Shown: positions 8,807 through 19,307, counted from the first letter of the stretch. The stretch is DNA of 64,000 bases from Paraglaciecola psychrophila 170 (GCF_000347635.1 NC_020514.1:3100001-3164000); one strand, 5' to 3'. The notes: a model not told the origin generated them from the sequence alone. Program-made: numbers and translations.

Positions 8807-10348
8807 TTAACTGGGAAAGCGAAGCATAATATTTTCTATTTCGCCGAGGTTTTCTTGCAAAAACTCAACCATATTAGGATCAAACTGTTGACCTTTTTCG
8901 GCAACAATCACCTTCATCACTTTTTCAATAGGCCATGCTTCTTTGTAACTACGTTCAGACCGCATTGCATCAAAGGCATCTGCAATGCTGGTGATCCTGC
9001 AAAATATATGAATACCTTCGCCAGACTTGCCCCTTGGATAACCTTTACCGTTCCAATATTCATGATGATCACGGGCAATAAGTGCTGCTGTTTTGATAAG
9101 AGGCCGGCTAGAATCTTTCAATAAGTTGTAACCAATCTCTGCATGATTACGTACTGCTAATGTTTCTTCTGCATCAAGGCTTCCTGGCTTCAGCATAATA
9201 TTATCTGAAACTCTAATCTTACCAATATCATGCAATGGAACAGCTAAGCTTAATATTTTCAAATCTTGCTCAGACAAACCAGATGAACGGCCTAAAACAT
9301 CACAAATTTTTATCATTCGCTGGGTATGATTTTTACTACCAAAACTGGTTTCAATAGCATCAGCTAAACGTTCGATAATTTCTCGTTGTGTATCTTCAAT
9401 ATCTTTATTTAACAATACGTTGTCAAATGCAATTTGCACATTCTGAGAAAATATTTCAACTAACCTCTTGTCAGTTTCGGTGAGTTTTCTGGGTAAGCCA
9501 GACATATAAAGCAACGAACCTTTCTTAGTTTTGCTATCACAATAAACCACTAAGTATTCATCTTCGCAGATCATGGTTTTATTAGCATAAGCTTGCTGAC
9601 AAGAAATTAACTGGCGCCCACTGATTACTTCCTCAAGTCGGTTGCCTGCTTTATTTTTGTACTCGCCTCTTCCTGTAAACACATAAAGTTCGGAGGAGTT
9701 GTATTGTTCTATGGGTTTGGGACCTACAACGGCCGAGGTTAAATAAGCCGTATCTTTGGTACCTCCTATTAAGGAAGCAAGTTGCTGAACTATACCTTCA
9801 ATAAAACTTTCTAAAGAATGAATACTAAAAAGATCAGCGGAAGCAGAGATGATTTTTTCTAAGCCATGTCTATTTTCTTCAATAACAATAATATCGCGAT
9901 AAGAACGAAGAGCGGCTATGACCACTGTGAATAGCTTTTGTGCGGTCAACTCAGTTTTTGATTTGTAATCATTAATATCGTAATTAATGATTACATCACG
10001 TTCTGGTGCTTGGCCTGGCTGGCCTGTGCGTAAAATAATACGAGTAAAATGATTATCCATCTCGTTTCTGATAAATTCAGCCACTTTTAGGCCTGCATCG
10101 TCTGTTTCCATGACCACATCCAGCAACACGACGGCTATGTCGTCATGCTCACGAAACATTTGTTTCGCTTGCTCGCCATCGAATGCACTCAGAAATTCAA
10201 GATCTTTTTCTTGAAATACAAAGTCACCCAGCGCTAACTTAGTAACCGCATGCACTTCAGGCTCATCATCAACAATTAATACCTTCCACTTGCCTTGCAA
10301 CTCAATTTCTTCATCATTATCTTCGGCGAATAAAATTTCGTCAGACAT
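8807..10348 (-). CDS. Response regulator with DUF3369 and HD-GYP phosphodiesterase domain
   Basis: The protein starts with a receiver domain (about residues 20-145), with DD of the acidic pocket in LIVDDEPEVHA and the phospho-acceptor Asp in VVLLDVVME. The central DUF3369 region follows. The C-terminal HD-GYP domain keeps HDIGK, HHEYWNGKGYP and the later IADAFDAM, so it is predicted to be an active cyclic-di-GMP phosphodiesterase. The start is set at MSDEILF because AGGGA lies about five bases upstream; a longer reading adds ten residues without a ribosome site. It sits inside the prmC-sirB2-sirB1 interval without a partner kinase gene adjacent. Confidence 0.9.
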   Translation of the reverse strand: MSDEILFAEDNDEEIELQGKWKVLIVDDEPEVHAVTKLALGDFVFQEKDLEFLSAFDGEQAKQMFREHDDIAVVLLDVVMETDDAGLKVAEFIRNEMDNHFTRIILRTGQPGQAPERDVIINYDINDYKSKTELTAQKLFTVVIAALRSYRDIIVIEENRHGLEKIISASADLFSIHSLESFIEGIVQQLASLIGGTKDTAYLTSAVVGPKPIEQYNSSELYVFTGRGEYKNKAGNRLEEVISGRQLISCQQAYANKTMICEDEYLVVYCDSKTKKGSLLYMSGLPRKLTETDKRLVEIFSQNVQIAFDNVLLNKDIEDTQREIIERLADAIETSFGSKNHTQRMIKICDVLGRSSGLSEQDLKILSLAVPLHDIGKIRVSDNIMLKPGSLDAEETLAVRNHAEIGYNLLKDSSRPLIKTAALIARDHHEYWNGKGYPRGKSGEGIHIFCRITSIADAFDAMRSERSYKEAWPIEKVMKVIVAEKGQQFDPNMVEFLQENLGEIENIMLRFPS

Positions 10349-10474
10349 AACATTCCCTTTAAACCAGCAAAAAACCAAGGCTAAGATTAACCAGCTAAAA
10401 AAGCCCTATATTTATAACTTATTTATGATAACGACAACTCAACAAAATAATCTAGTATAAAGCAATGATCTAGA

Positions 10475-11341
10475 TTAATTGCTTCCTAAGGTAACACGAG
10501 GCAAGCCATTCAGATCAGTTTCGCTTCTAATTTTATTAAAACCATGAGCTTTCAAAACATCGGACACTTGCTCACTTTGCTGATAACCATGTTCAATCAC
10601 TAACCAGCCGTTATCTGCTAAATAATACTTACTTTGAGAAATTATTAAGCGTATATCATCCAGTCCATCCATACCCGATATCAAAGCACTACTAGGCTCA
10701 AAACGCACATCACCTTGATTTAGGTACCGGTTGTTGTTTTCAATATAAGGCGGGTTTGTCACTATTAAATCGAACTGTTGCTGTGTAACGGCAGAAAACC
10801 AGTCACTTTGTATGAATTTCACCCGTTCGAGTTTATGCATGCTGGCGTTATCTTGGGCCAACGCAACCGCTTCAGTATTTTTATCTAAACCGGTTACCAT
10901 CCATTGAGGATTTTCAGTGGCTAGCGCCAAAGCAATTGCGCCAGTACCCGTACCTAAATCTAGCACTTTTGAATGTTCAGCTAAGTTGAGCTGTAAGGCT
11001 ATTTCAACTAGGAGTTCTGTTTCAGGTCTGGGTATTAAGGTAGCTGGAGACACTTTGAGTCGCAATGACCAAAAATCTCGGTAGCCAATAATATGTGCTA
11101 CTGGATGACCTAATGATCTTTGCATAACAAACTCTTGAAATATTTTCATTTGCATTTTATCTAGCAGTTTTTCAGGCCAAGTATGCAAATAAATTACTTC
11201 ACAATGTAAACAAGTTGCTAACAACACCTTGCTATCAATTGCAGCTGAATCATATAGGCCGTCATCACTGACACTATGAAAACTAAATTGCTCTCTGGCC
11301 CAAGATAATGCTTGGGCAATTGTGAATGACAAATTATCCAA
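10475..11341 (-). CDS. prmC: Peptide chain release factor N5-glutamine methyltransferase
   Basis: PrmC methylates the glutamine of the GGQ motif of release factors RF1 and RF2. The SAM site LDLGTGTGAIALALA and the catalytic VTNPPYIE motif are intact in 288 residues, with an N-terminal helical domain that contacts the release factor. It lies 6 bases downstream of prfA, its substrate, in the hemA-prfA-prmC operon. Confidence 0.95.
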   Translation of the reverse strand: MDNLSFTIAQALSWAREQFSFHSVSDDGLYDSAAIDSKVLLATCLHCEVIYLHTWPEKLLDKMQMKIFQEFVMQRSLGHPVAHIIGYRDFWSLRLKVSPATLIPRPETELLVEIALQLNLAEHSKVLDLGTGTGAIALALATENPQWMVTGLDKNTEAVALAQDNASMHKLERVKFIQSDWFSAVTQQQFDLIVTNPPYIENNNRYLNQGDVRFEPSSALISGMDGLDDIRLIISQSKYYLADNGWLVIEHGYQQSEQVSDVLKAHGFNKIRSETDLNGLPRVTLGSN

Positions 11342-11347
11342 TATAAT

Positions 11348-12433
11348 CTATTCGTCAGAAAGTGAAGATAACAAATCAGCTTGATGTTCTTGTCTAATAG
11401 GCTCCAACACATTGTTTAGTTCCCCAGCAATCACATCGTCTAAGCAATATAAAGTTAAGTTAATGCGATGATCGGTGACTCGTCCTTGGGGGAAGTTATA
11501 AGTACGAATACGCTCTGAACGATCGCCACTAGCCACAAGGTTGCGTCGCGTAGAGGTTTCTTCGGCTTGGCGTTTATCTTCTTCTAACTGGTTCAATCGA
11601 GACTGTAATATAGCCATCGCTTTAGCACGGTTTTTATGTTGTGAACGTTCGTCTTGGCACTCCACAACTATACCCGACGGGTTGTGGGTAATACGGATGG
11701 CAGAGTCAGTTTTATTGACGTGCTGACCACCGGCACCAGAGGCTCTAAATGTATCAATTTTCAAATCAGCTTTATTGATTTCAATCGCTTCAGACTCAGG
11801 TATTTCAGGCATCACTACCACGGTACAAGCTGAAGTATGAATACGCCCTTGAGACTCAGTGTCAGGTACACGTTGCACGCGATGCCCGCCGGACTCAAAC
11901 TTCATAAGACCATAAGAGCCATCACCTAATATATTTGCAATCACAACTTTGTAACCACCATGATCACCTTCGTTAGCCGTAACTAGTTCAACTTTCCAAC
12001 CTTGTTTTTCGGCATACCGGCTGTACATACGGAATAAGTCACCCGCAAAAATAGCGGCTTCATCACCCCCTGCTCCAGCACGTATTTCTACAAAACAATT
12101 ACTCTCATCGTTAGGATCTTTAGGTAATAGTAGTACTTGTAGTTCTTGGGTAAATTCTTCAATACTTTGCTTGGCTGATTTATATTCTTCTTGTGCCATC
12201 TCACGCATTTCGGCATCGTCTTCTTGCATCATTTCTTGCGCAGATTCAAAGTCTTTTTGGGCTCCCTGAAAATCACGAAAACACTTCACTACTCCTTCTA
12301 ACTGTGAGTATTCTTTGGTCAGGCCTCTGTATCTGTCTTGATCCGCAATGACTTCAGCTTCGCTCAATAAAGCTTGCACCTCTTCGTAGCGCTCATCTAA
12401 TACTTCTAATTTTCGTTGAACAGATTCTTTCAT
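11348..12433 (-). CDS. prfA: Peptide chain release factor 1
   Basis: RF1 recognises UAA and UAG stop codons on the ribosome. The 361-residue protein has the catalytic [16 protein letters not shown] motif and, in the codon-recognition domain, the [15 protein letters not shown] region, as in RF1 rather than RF2. No frameshift is present, unlike RF2 genes. It lies between hemA and prmC, 39 bases after hemA. Confidence 0.96.
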   Translation of the reverse strand: MKESVQRKLEVLDERYEEVQALLSEAEVIADQDRYRGLTKEYSQLEGVVKCFRDFQGAQKDFESAQEMMQEDDAEMREMAQEEYKSAKQSIEEFTQELQVLLLPKDPNDESNCFVEIRAGAGGDEAAIFAGDLFRMYSRYAEKQGWKVELVTANEGDHGGYKVVIANILGDGSYGLMKFESGGHRVQRVPDTESQGRIHTSACTVVVMPEIPESEAIEINKADLKIDTFRASGAGGQHVNKTDSAIRITHNPSGIVVECQDERSQHKNRAKAMAILQSRLNQLEEDKRQAEETSTRRNLVASGDRSERIRTYNFPQGRVTDHRINLTLYCLDDVIAGELNNVLEPIRQEHQADLLSSLSDE

Positions 12434-12472
12434 TATATTCCTGTACGCGGGCTAGATTTGCCGCTAATTATC

Positions 12473-13726
12473 TTATTTTTTTAAGGCTAATGCATCTTTT
12501 AGTAATGCTAGCTGTTCTGAGTTTTGTTCAATAGCTGCATTTTTTAACGCTTTGGTGGGAGCATGAATAAGGCTATTAGTTAATTTATTGGCTAATTCAA
12601 TCACTACTTGCTCAGCTTCTTTACCGTCTGCTAATTGGTTTAGCGCTTTACTCACTAAAATATCGCGCTGCAGTTCACTTTGGTCACGAAATCCTTTTAA
12701 TACGTCAATCGATGTTTGGCTTTGTTGCCAACGCATAAATTGTTGTACTTGTTTTGCCACCATTTCATCAGCAAGTGCTGCAGCATCTTGACGATTGGCT
12801 AAGTTTTTCTCTACTATTTGCTGTAAATCATCCACTGTATACAGATAGGCATCATCTAATTCACCCACTTCTGGTTCAACATCACGGGGTACAGCTAAAT
12901 CTACTAAAAATATAGGTTTATGCTTACGCTCTTTTAAGGCACTTTGCACTAAACCTTTTCCTAAAATCGGTAATTGACTGGCGGTTGAACTAATGACGAT
13001 ATCAGCATCTTTTAAATGCTGAGGGATCTGAGCCAAAGTTAATACAGAAGCATTCAGAGGCTCTGCAATCTTTTGAGCACGAGCTAATGTGCGGTTTGCA
13101 ACGGTTAGCGATTTAACATTTTGTTCGTAAAGGTGTTTTGCTACCAGTTCGATGGTTTCGCCAGCGCCAATTAATAACACTCTGCTTTTTTCAAGTGATG
13201 AAAAAATATGCTTAGCCAATTGCACCGACGCATAAGCAACAGACACTGCATTAGCACCAATATCTGTTTCACTGCGCACTCTTTTTGCTACTGAAAAAGT
13301 ATGTTGAAACAAGCGTTCAAAATTCCCCTTGATCACTCCGGAATTTTTGGCATCATTAAAGGCTTGTTTCACTTGCCCTAAAATTTGAGGCTCGCCTAAC
13401 ATCATGGAGTCCAATCCACATGCCACACGCATAATGTGACTGACTGCATGCTGCTCGGTGTAAAGATAACTGTTATCTTGTAAATCTTTTGGCTGCACAC
13501 CATGAAAATTAGCTAGCCAAATGGCAATATTATGTGTCTGTTTTTCATCAACTTGCGCATAAACTTCAGTACGGTTACAGGTTGACAAAATCACAGATTC
13601 GGTTGCGCCTGTTTCTTTACGCAAAGAAGCCAGCGCCTGCACTATTGCATCGGGTGAAAAAGCTATTTTTTCACGTAATTCAATTGGGGCGGTTTTATGA
13701 TTAATACCAAAAGCAATTAGGGTCAT
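12473..13726 (-). CDS. hemA: Glutamyl-tRNA reductase
   Basis: HemA makes glutamate-1-semialdehyde from Glu-tRNA with NADPH, the committed step to tetrapyrroles in the C5 pathway. The family begins MTLIAFGINHKTAPIELREK, found at base 13726; the open frame extends 29 codons further upstream but that stretch is not conserved. The active-site cysteine is in LSTCNRTEVY, the NADPH fold is at VLLIGAGETIELVAKHL, and the C-terminal dimerisation helix is complete. At 417 residues it matches the usual length. It is divergent from lolB and heads the prfA-prmC operon. Confidence 0.96.
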   Translation of the reverse strand: MTLIAFGINHKTAPIELREKIAFSPDAIVQALASLRKETGATESVILSTCNRTEVYAQVDEKQTHNIAIWLANFHGVQPKDLQDNSYLYTEQHAVSHIMRVACGLDSMMLGEPQILGQVKQAFNDAKNSGVIKGNFERLFQHTFSVAKRVRSETDIGANAVSVAYASVQLAKHIFSSLEKSRVLLIGAGETIELVAKHLYEQNVKSLTVANRTLARAQKIAEPLNASVLTLAQIPQHLKDADIVISSTASQLPILGKGLVQSALKERKHKPIFLVDLAVPRDVEPEVGELDDAYLYTVDDLQQIVEKNLANRQDAAALADEMVAKQVQQFMRWQQSQTSIDVLKGFRDQSELQRDILVSKALNQLADGKEAEQVVIELANKLTNSLIHAPTKALKNAAIEQNSEQLALLKDALALKK

Positions 13727-13806
13727 GGAGTGATTAGATATACTACAATAAAGGTTAGACCGATTAAGTTGCGCATTGTACGCAAAAGGTAAAACTATTG
13801 AAAGCA

Positions 13807-14490
13807 ATGTCACTTGTATGTTCCTATTGCCTCAATCGATTTTTTTATTTGAAGAGTGTTATTCAAACTGTGTTAGCTATCCGCCCTTGTATAAAACAAA
13901 CTTTATCTGCCCTTTTGCTTACCTTTTTTTTGATTGGATGTGCAACGTCTCCTCATCCCACAGTAAACTTAAATTCAACTACTCACCAAATATCCTTAAA
14001 CCAAGAAGATCGCTGGTTAATAAAAGGGAGGATCGGTTTTAAGAGTCCAGAAAAAAAACAAAGTGCTAATTTTAGGTGGCAACAAGCACAACAACGATAT
14101 CAACTCAACATGACCTCTATTATTGGCACATCAATTTTAAAGATGCAGGGTGATGAACAAAGTGTCACTTTGGTGACTGATGATGAAACTTATCAAGATT
14201 CTGACCCTAGTCATTTAGTTTGGCGTGTCACTGGTTGGCAAATACCAGTAGAAAAATTACGTTTTTGGATAAAAGGGCAACATCAGAAGTACGACAAGGT
14301 GATAACCAGTGAACAAGGTTGGATCAGCCAATTGCAACCTGGGTGCAATAATTGCCAAAACTGGATAATTAACTATGACAATTATAAATTGGTAGATGAA
14401 ATTTGGTTGCCACATAAAGTAGTGCTAAATGATAGTCTCAACAACAGTCAATTATTAATCCGCATAAATCAATGGGATTTACATGAGTAA
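13807..14490 (+). CDS. lolB: Outer membrane lipoprotein LolB
   Basis: LolB receives lipoproteins from LolA and inserts them into the outer membrane. The lipobox LIGC precedes mature CATSPHP. The body carries the LolB pattern [23 protein letters not shown] and a C-terminal half-barrel. Start choice is open: the ATG at 13807 leaves a long leader, while the in-frame GTG at 13870 gives a normal signal peptide of about 24 residues. The gene is divergent from hemA and overlaps ispE by eight bases, the classical lolB-ispE-prs arrangement. Confidence 0.88.
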   Translation: MSLVCSYCLNRFFYLKSVIQTVLAIRPCIKQTLSALLLTFFLIGCATSPHPTVNLNSTTHQISLNQEDRWLIKGRIGFKSPEKKQSANFRWQQAQQRYQLNMTSIIGTSILKMQGDEQSVTLVTDDETYQDSDPSHLVWRVTGWQIPVEKLRFWIKGQHQKYDKVITSEQGWISQLQPGCNNCQNWIINYDNYKLVDEIWLPHKVVLNDSLNNSQLLIRINQWDLHE

Positions 14491-15350
14491 TCCTCTTTTA
14501 AACTGGTGGCCAAGCCCAGCCAAACTAAACTTATTTTTGCATATTAATGGTCGATACGAGAATGGTTATCATCAATTACAAAGTTTATTTCAAATACTTG
14601 ATTATGGTGATGAACTCGCTTTCGATGTTAATACTTCTAATAACATCACCTTGGCGGATCCAATTGCCGGAGTAGCTGACAAAGATAATTTGATTATAAA
14701 AGCTGCACATTTATTAAAAAAGTACCTTGTCGGATATTAAATCTAAAAGTTTGGGGTGCAATATCTATCTTAGAAAACGATTACCAATGGGCGGAGGCAT
14801 TGGAGGTGGTTCATCTAATGCAGCAACCACTCTCTTGGTTTTGAATAAGCTTTGGAATTGCCATTTATCGGAAGCTGAGTTAATTGCTCTGGGGTTAACT
14901 CTAGGTGCAGATGTACCCATTTTTATTTATGGAAAAACTGCCTTTGCCGAAGGTGTGGGTGAAAAGCTAGAACAAGTAAGCCTATCAACCAAAACATATT
15001 TAGTATTATTTCCTGATAGCCATGTATCTACAGCTGAAATTTTTTCCTTACCCAACCTGCCTAGAAATACTGCAAAAATTAACTTTAATGATTATAGTTT
15101 TGATAATACCCACAATGATTGCCAAGAATTAGTTTGTGAACGCGATCCGAATGTTGCAAAAGCATTACACTGGTTGTTAGAATACGCGCCGTCGAGAATG
15201 ACCGGCACAGGTTCATGTGTATTTGCAATGTTCGAACATCGCCAGGACGCTTTAAATGTTCAAGCTTTATTACCAAAAGACAGTATAAGTTTTGTTGCAA
15301 ATGGTGTGAGTACATCTCCTTTACATAGACAGTTCCAAGCACAAGTATAG
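14483..15350 (+). CDS. ispE: 4-diphosphocytidyl-2-C-methyl-D-erythritol kinase, frameshifted
   Basis: IspE phosphorylates CDP-methylerythritol in the non-mevalonate isoprenoid pathway. The first 77 residues, starting [20 protein letters not shown], are in one frame, and the rest, with the ATP motif [18 protein letters not shown] and the C-terminal [10 protein letters not shown], is in another. Removing one A from the six-A run at 14716-14721 restores a 288-residue protein, close to the E. coli length of 283. The enzyme is normally essential, so an assembly error is far more likely than loss. It overlaps lolB and is followed by tRNA-Gln and prs. Confidence 0.9.
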
Positions 15351-15367
15351 TAGTTTAATAGTTTAAC

Positions 15368-15441
15368 TGGGGTATAGCCAAGTGGTAAGGCAACGGGTTT
15401 TGATCCCGTCATCGCTGGTTCGAGTCCAGCTACCCCATCCA
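15368..15441 (+). tRNA. tRNA-Gln (TTG), copy 1, atypical
   Basis: A cloverleaf with acceptor arms TGGGGTA and TACCCCA, anticodon loop TTTTGAT (anticodon TTG) and a T-arm GCTGG/CCAGC. It differs from the two later copies in two ways. The variable loop is 4 nt (CATC) rather than 5 (CATTC), and the discriminator base is T rather than G. The encoded CCA follows. It lies between ispE and prs. Confidence 0.85.
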
Positions 15442-15518
15442 TTTTATAATAATAGACGCTGAGAAAGTCAGATTTTGAACCGCGATTTGTTGTTGGTTCA
15501 AATTCGGCAACCGAGGCA
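15442..15518 (+). pseudogene. Decayed tRNA-Gln remnant 1
   Basis: The stretch keeps a TTTTGA anticodon-loop core 75 bases after that of the intact copy, a GTTGGTTCAAATTC T-arm-like segment, and an end GGCA at 15518, 77 bases after the intact CCA. The acceptor and D arms no longer pair. This is a visual match only. Confidence 0.55.
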
Positions 15519-15593
15519 AATTTTAAAAGAGGCTAGAGCAGCAGGTTTTGATCCTTGACCAAGTCGTTGACTCAAACCCAGCTAACCCAGCTA
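15519..15593 (+). pseudogene. Decayed tRNA-Gln remnant 2
   Basis: The clearest remnant. GCAGGTTTTGATCC echoes GCAACGGGTTTTGATCCC, GTTGACTCAAACCCAGCTA echoes the T-arm, and ACCCAGCTA echoes the 3' end, which falls 75 bases after the previous unit. The 5' half is badly eroded, so it cannot fold as a tRNA. Confidence 0.6.
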
Positions 15594-15670
15594 ATTTTAA
15601 GTGACACATGTTGAAGCAGCGTTCTATGATCCGCATTTTAGTGCAGACTCGAACCTAACTGCCCCAACCA
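15594..15670 (+). pseudogene. Decayed tRNA-Gln remnant 3
   Basis: The unit keeps GAAGCAGCGTTCTATGATCC in the anticodon region, a GACTCGAACCTAACTG T-arm echo and the 3' end GCCCCAACCA, 77 bases after the previous end. It stops 19 bases before prs. Confidence 0.55.
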
Positions 15671-15689
15671 TTTAATTAGCACTGAGGAT

Positions 15690-16643
15690 ATGACCGTGCC
15701 GGATATGAAGATTTTCTCTGGAAATGCAGTACCTGAATTAGCACAGAAAGTCGCTGATAGGCTTTATACCAAGCTAGGACATGCGAGTGTCGGACGTTTT
15801 AGCGATGGGGAAATCAGTGTAGAAATTCACGAGAATGTACGTGGCTCAGATGTCTTTATTATACAATCTACTTGCGCACCAACTAACGACAATCTAATGG
15901 AATTGATTGTGATGATCGATGCATTTCGTCGTGCATCAGCTGGGCGAATTACTGCTGTTATACCCTATTTTGGGTATGCACGTCAGGACAGACGAGTACG
16001 TTCAGCAAGAGTACCTATTACCGCTAAAGTAGTCGCAGACTTTTTGTCTAATGTAGGTGTAGATCGTGTTTTAACTATCGACTTACATGCCGAACAAATT
16101 CAAGGCTTCTTCGATGTACCAGTAGATAACGCTTTTGGTACGCCAATTTTGTTAGACGATATGCGGCAACGTAATTTCCATAACCCGGTTGTTGTGTCAC
16201 CCGATATAGGTGGCGTAGTTCGTGCCCGAGCATTAGCTAAATTAATGAACGATACTGACCTAGCTATTATCGATAAACGTCGACCGAAAGCAAATGTCGC
16301 TCAGGTCATGCATATTATCGGTGATGTTCAAGACCGTGACTGTATCATTGTTGATGATATGATTGATACAGGTGGTACCTTGGCAAAAGCTGCAGAAGCA
16401 TTAAAAGCCCATGGTGCAAGAAATGTATATGCCTACGCAACTCACGCCATATTTTCTGGCAATGCGGCACAGAATTTACGTGATTCCGTGATTGATGAAA
16501 TCATAGTTACTGACAGTATCCCCCTCCGCGATGAAATAAAAGCCATACCGAAGGTGAAACAACTTACTTTATCTAATATGCTTGCTGAAGCTATTCGAAG
16601 AGTAAGTAACGAAGAGTCTATCTCAGCGATGTTTGAATATTAA
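15690..16643 (+). CDS. prs: Ribose-phosphate pyrophosphokinase
   Basis: Prs makes PRPP from ribose 5-phosphate and ATP, feeding purine, pyrimidine, His, Trp and NAD synthesis. The sequence has the flexible-loop RPKANVAQV region, the divalent-metal [11 protein letters not shown] segment and the PRPP motif [10 protein letters not shown]. The ORF starts at ATG 15690, but the GTG two codons later (15696) matches the usual family start, [10 protein letters not shown]. At 317 residues it is slightly above the E. coli length of 315. A 20-bp stem terminator follows, so it is transcribed apart from rplY. Confidence 0.97.
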   Translation: MTVPDMKIFSGNAVPELAQKVADRLYTKLGHASVGRFSDGEISVEIHENVRGSDVFIIQSTCAPTNDNLMELIVMIDAFRRASAGRITAVIPYFGYARQDRRVRSARVPITAKVVADFLSNVGVDRVLTIDLHAEQIQGFFDVPVDNAFGTPILLDDMRQRNFHNPVVVSPDIGGVVRARALAKLMNDTDLAIIDKRRPKANVAQVMHIIGDVQDRDCIIVDDMIDTGGTLAKAAEALKAHGARNVYAYATHAIFSGNAAQNLRDSVIDEIIVTDSIPLRDEIKAIPKVKQLTLSNMLAEAIRRVSNEESISAMFEY

Positions 16644-16654
16644 GACCAGCAGAT

Positions 16655-16697
16655 TTAACAATAAAAAAGCGGCTACCAGCCGCTTTTTTATTGTTAA
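16655..16697 (+). terminator. Rho-independent terminator after prs
   Basis: A perfect 20-bp stem with core GCGGCT/AGCCGC and a three-base loop ACC, flanked by A and T tracts. Confidence 0.92.
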
Positions 16698-16860
16698 ATA
16701 ACCTGCAAACTCATTGTTTACCATTTCGACTGGTGTTAACATTCGCCGCCCTTTTTTGGGACGTTGTTGTTTTATTATCAAATGATAAAAAGCTGACGAC
16801 GCGAACGTAAATTTTGGTCGCAAAAATTTACACACACTTAATATTATTTGGAGTTACCAC

Positions 16861-17493
16861 ATGTCTGATGGAATTTTCACACTAGACGCAGAAATCCGTA
16901 CTGATTTAGGGAAAGGTGCGAGCCGCCGCCTACGTCACGCTGGTAAAGTACCTGCTGTCTTGTACGGAGCAAACAAAGAAGCGATTTCTTTGACACTTAT
17001 ACATAACAAACTTTTTCAAGCTCAAAGTTTCGAAGCCTTCTATTCTCATGTTCTTACTTTGAACATTGGTGAAGAGAAAGTAGAAGTATTGGTTAAAGAC
17101 ATGCAACGTCATGCTTTTAAACCTATTGTTATGCATCTTGACTTTTTACGTATTGATGCGAAAAAAGCGTTACAAACAAATGTACCTTTACACTTCCTAA
17201 ATGAAGAAAAAGCTGAATCTATCAAGTTGAATGGTGGCCACGCTGAACATCACATGCTTGATGTTGAAGTAAGTTGTTTGCCAGCTGATTTGCCTGAGTT
17301 TATCGAAGTTGACTTGTTAAACGTTGAACTAGATCAAACCATTCATTTATCTGATTTAGTATTACCAAAAGGTGTATCTTTGGTAGAACTGAACAAAGGT
17401 GAAACGCATGATTTAGCTGTTGTAACAGTTAAATTAGCTAAAGGTCCTAAAGTTGAAGACGAAGATGATGCAGAAGCAGCACCTGCGGAATAA
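16861..17493 (+). CDS. rplY: 50S ribosomal protein L25/general stress protein Ctc
   Basis: L25 binds 5S rRNA in the large subunit. This 210-residue form has the N-terminal L25 domain ([23 protein letters not shown]) and a C-terminal TL5/CTC beta domain ending in an acidic tail, unlike the 94-residue single-domain E. coli protein. A clear GGAG lies seven bases before the ATG. A leader of about 150 bases separates it from the prs terminator. pth follows after five bases. Confidence 0.95.
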   Translation: MSDGIFTLDAEIRTDLGKGASRRLRHAGKVPAVLYGANKEAISLTLIHNKLFQAQSFEAFYSHVLTLNIGEEKVEVLVKDMQRHAFKPIVMHLDFLRIDAKKALQTNVPLHFLNEEKAESIKLNGGHAEHHMLDVEVSCLPADLPEFIEVDLLNVELDQTIHLSDLVLPKGVSLVELNKGETHDLAVVTVKLAKGPKVEDEDDAEAAPAE

Positions 17494-17498
17494 TTTGC

Positions 17499-18098
17499 TT
17501 GACTGATAAACAATTAGAGCGCACTAGCCTAATTGTGGGCCTGGGTAATCCAGGCCCTGAATATCATCATACCCGCCATAATGCTGGTGCAATGTTCGTC
17601 GAATCACTAGCAAAAATTCACAATTGTTCGTTAAAACTAGAAAATAAGTTTTATGGTTACACTGGTCGTATCACGATTGGTGGGCAAGATATTCGACTTC
17701 TCATTCCCACTACTTTTATGAATAAAAGCGGACAAGCTGTTGCAGCAATGGCTAATTTCTACCGTGTCCCAATATCTGGCTTGTTGGTTGCATTTGACGA
17801 GTTAGACCTTCCTCCCGGTGTGGTAAAGTTTAAGATCGGTGGAAGTTCAAGTCAAAATGGCGTGCGTGATATTGTCAGTAGTATGGCCAATCAAAAAGAC
17901 TTTCTGCGATTGCGGGTTGGCATTGGTCATCCAGGTGATAAAAATCGTGTCACGGGTCATGTATTAGGCAAAGCGCCACAAAAAGAACAACAACAAATCG
18001 ATGATGCTATTAATGAAGCAACACGATGCCTTGAAATATTAATCAAAGACGATCTAAAAAAAGCTATGAACCGCCTGCATTCATTTAAGGCGGAATAA
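17499..18098 (+). CDS. pth: Peptidyl-tRNA hydrolase
   Basis: Pth frees tRNA from peptidyl-tRNA that drops off the ribosome. The family start [20 protein letters not shown] holds the catalytic His and two conserved Asn residues; the later FMNKSGQAV and DELDLPPG segments are also present. At 199 residues it is of normal length. The only start that fits is TTG at 17499, five bases after the rplY stop, so expression probably depends on coupling to rplY. ychF follows after 68 bases. Confidence 0.95.
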   Translation: MTDKQLERTSLIVGLGNPGPEYHHTRHNAGAMFVESLAKIHNCSLKLENKFYGYTGRITIGGQDIRLLIPTTFMNKSGQAVAAMANFYRVPISGLLVAFDELDLPPGVVKFKIGGSSSQNGVRDIVSSMANQKDFLRLRVGIGHPGDKNRVTGHVLGKAPQKEQQQIDDAINEATRCLEILIKDDLKKAMNRLHSFKAE

Positions 18099-18166
18099 CA
18101 GCTCTTTACAAATTAACCATGACGGACTCCGTCAGTTCATATATACAAATTTAAGAGGAAAACAAA

Positions 18167-19259
18167 ATGGGTTTTAAATGCGGCATAGTCGGTTTACCTA
18201 ACGTCGGGAAATCGACACTTTTTAACGCGTTAACCAAAGCCGGTATCGAAGCGGCAAACTTCCCATTTTGTACTATAGAGCCCAATACTGGTGTGGTTCC
18301 GGTACCTGATTTACGCTTAGACAAACTTGCAGCAATCGTGAAGCCTAAACGCACAATCCCCACCACAATGGAATTTGTGGATATAGCAGGATTAGTTGAA
18401 GGCGCATCTAAAGGCGAAGGTCTAGGTAATTAAATTTTTAGCTAACATTCGTGAAACCGATGCAATCGGCCATGTTGTACGTTGTTTTGATAATGACAAC
18501 ATAGTCCATGTCGCGGGCAAAATCAGTCCACAAGACGATATCGAAATCATCAACACAGAGTTAGCGTTATCTGATTTAGAAACCACAGAAAAAGCACTAC
18601 ATAGAGTTTCAAAAAGAGCAAAAAGTGGAGATGCCGACGCTAAAGCTGAGCTTAAAGTATTAGAAAAAATCAAACCACATTTAGATGCAGGCGAATTATT
18701 ACGTTCAGTTGAGCTAGATAAAGAAGAAATAAAACTTATCAGCTATATGAATTTTTTAACCCTAAAGCCGACTATGTATATTGCCAACGTTAATGACGAT
18801 GGATTCGAAAACAATCCCTACTTAGACAAAGTACGTGAAATTGCTGCAGCCGAAGGCGCTGTTGTCGTTGCTGTTTGCGCTGAAATCGAATCTGAAATAG
18901 GCGAACTAGACGACGAAGAAAAAGCCGAATTCATGGCCGATATGGGCTTAGAAGAGCCCGGTCTAAACCGCGTTATCCGTTGTGGATATGAATTACTTGC
19001 CCTAAATACCTATTTTACCGCTGGGGTACAAGAAGTGCGAGCTTGGACCTATAAAGAAGGTTCTACCGCACCACAAACCGCAGGAGTCATTCACACCGAT
19101 TTCGAAAAAGGTTTTATCCGCGCCGAAATCATCGGATATGACAACTTTGTTGAATTTAACGGTGAACAAGGTGCAAAAGACGCCGGTAAATGGCGTTTAG
19201 AAGGAAAAGAGTACATAGTTAAAGATGGTGATGTGATTCATTTTAGGTTTAACGTATAG
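18167..19259 (+). CDS. ychF: Redox-regulated ATPase YchF, frameshifted
   Basis: YchF (Ola1) is an Obg-family P-loop ATPase that binds the ribosome. The first frame holds the P-loop [16 protein letters not shown] and ends at GEGLGN. The second carries on [19 protein letters not shown], the ATP-specific NVND motif in place of a GTPase NKxD, and the C-terminal TGS domain. One extra T at 18430-18431 explains the break; removing it gives 363 residues, exactly the E. coli length. An assembly error is the simplest reading. It follows pth as in E. coli. Confidence 0.92.
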
Positions 19260-19283
19260 CTTTACACGATTCATTAATATTCT

Positions 19284-19307
19284 GCCCGCTAAAAAGCGGG
19301 CTTTTTT
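19284..19307 (+). terminator. Rho-independent terminator after ychF
   Basis: A 7-bp stem, GCCCGCT with AGCGGGC, a four-base loop and six T residues. Confidence 0.9.

Noticed and set aside
11541..11726. Plus-strand frame inside prfA
   Set aside because: It is a shadow of the conserved prfA reading frame, like many other antisense frames in this window.
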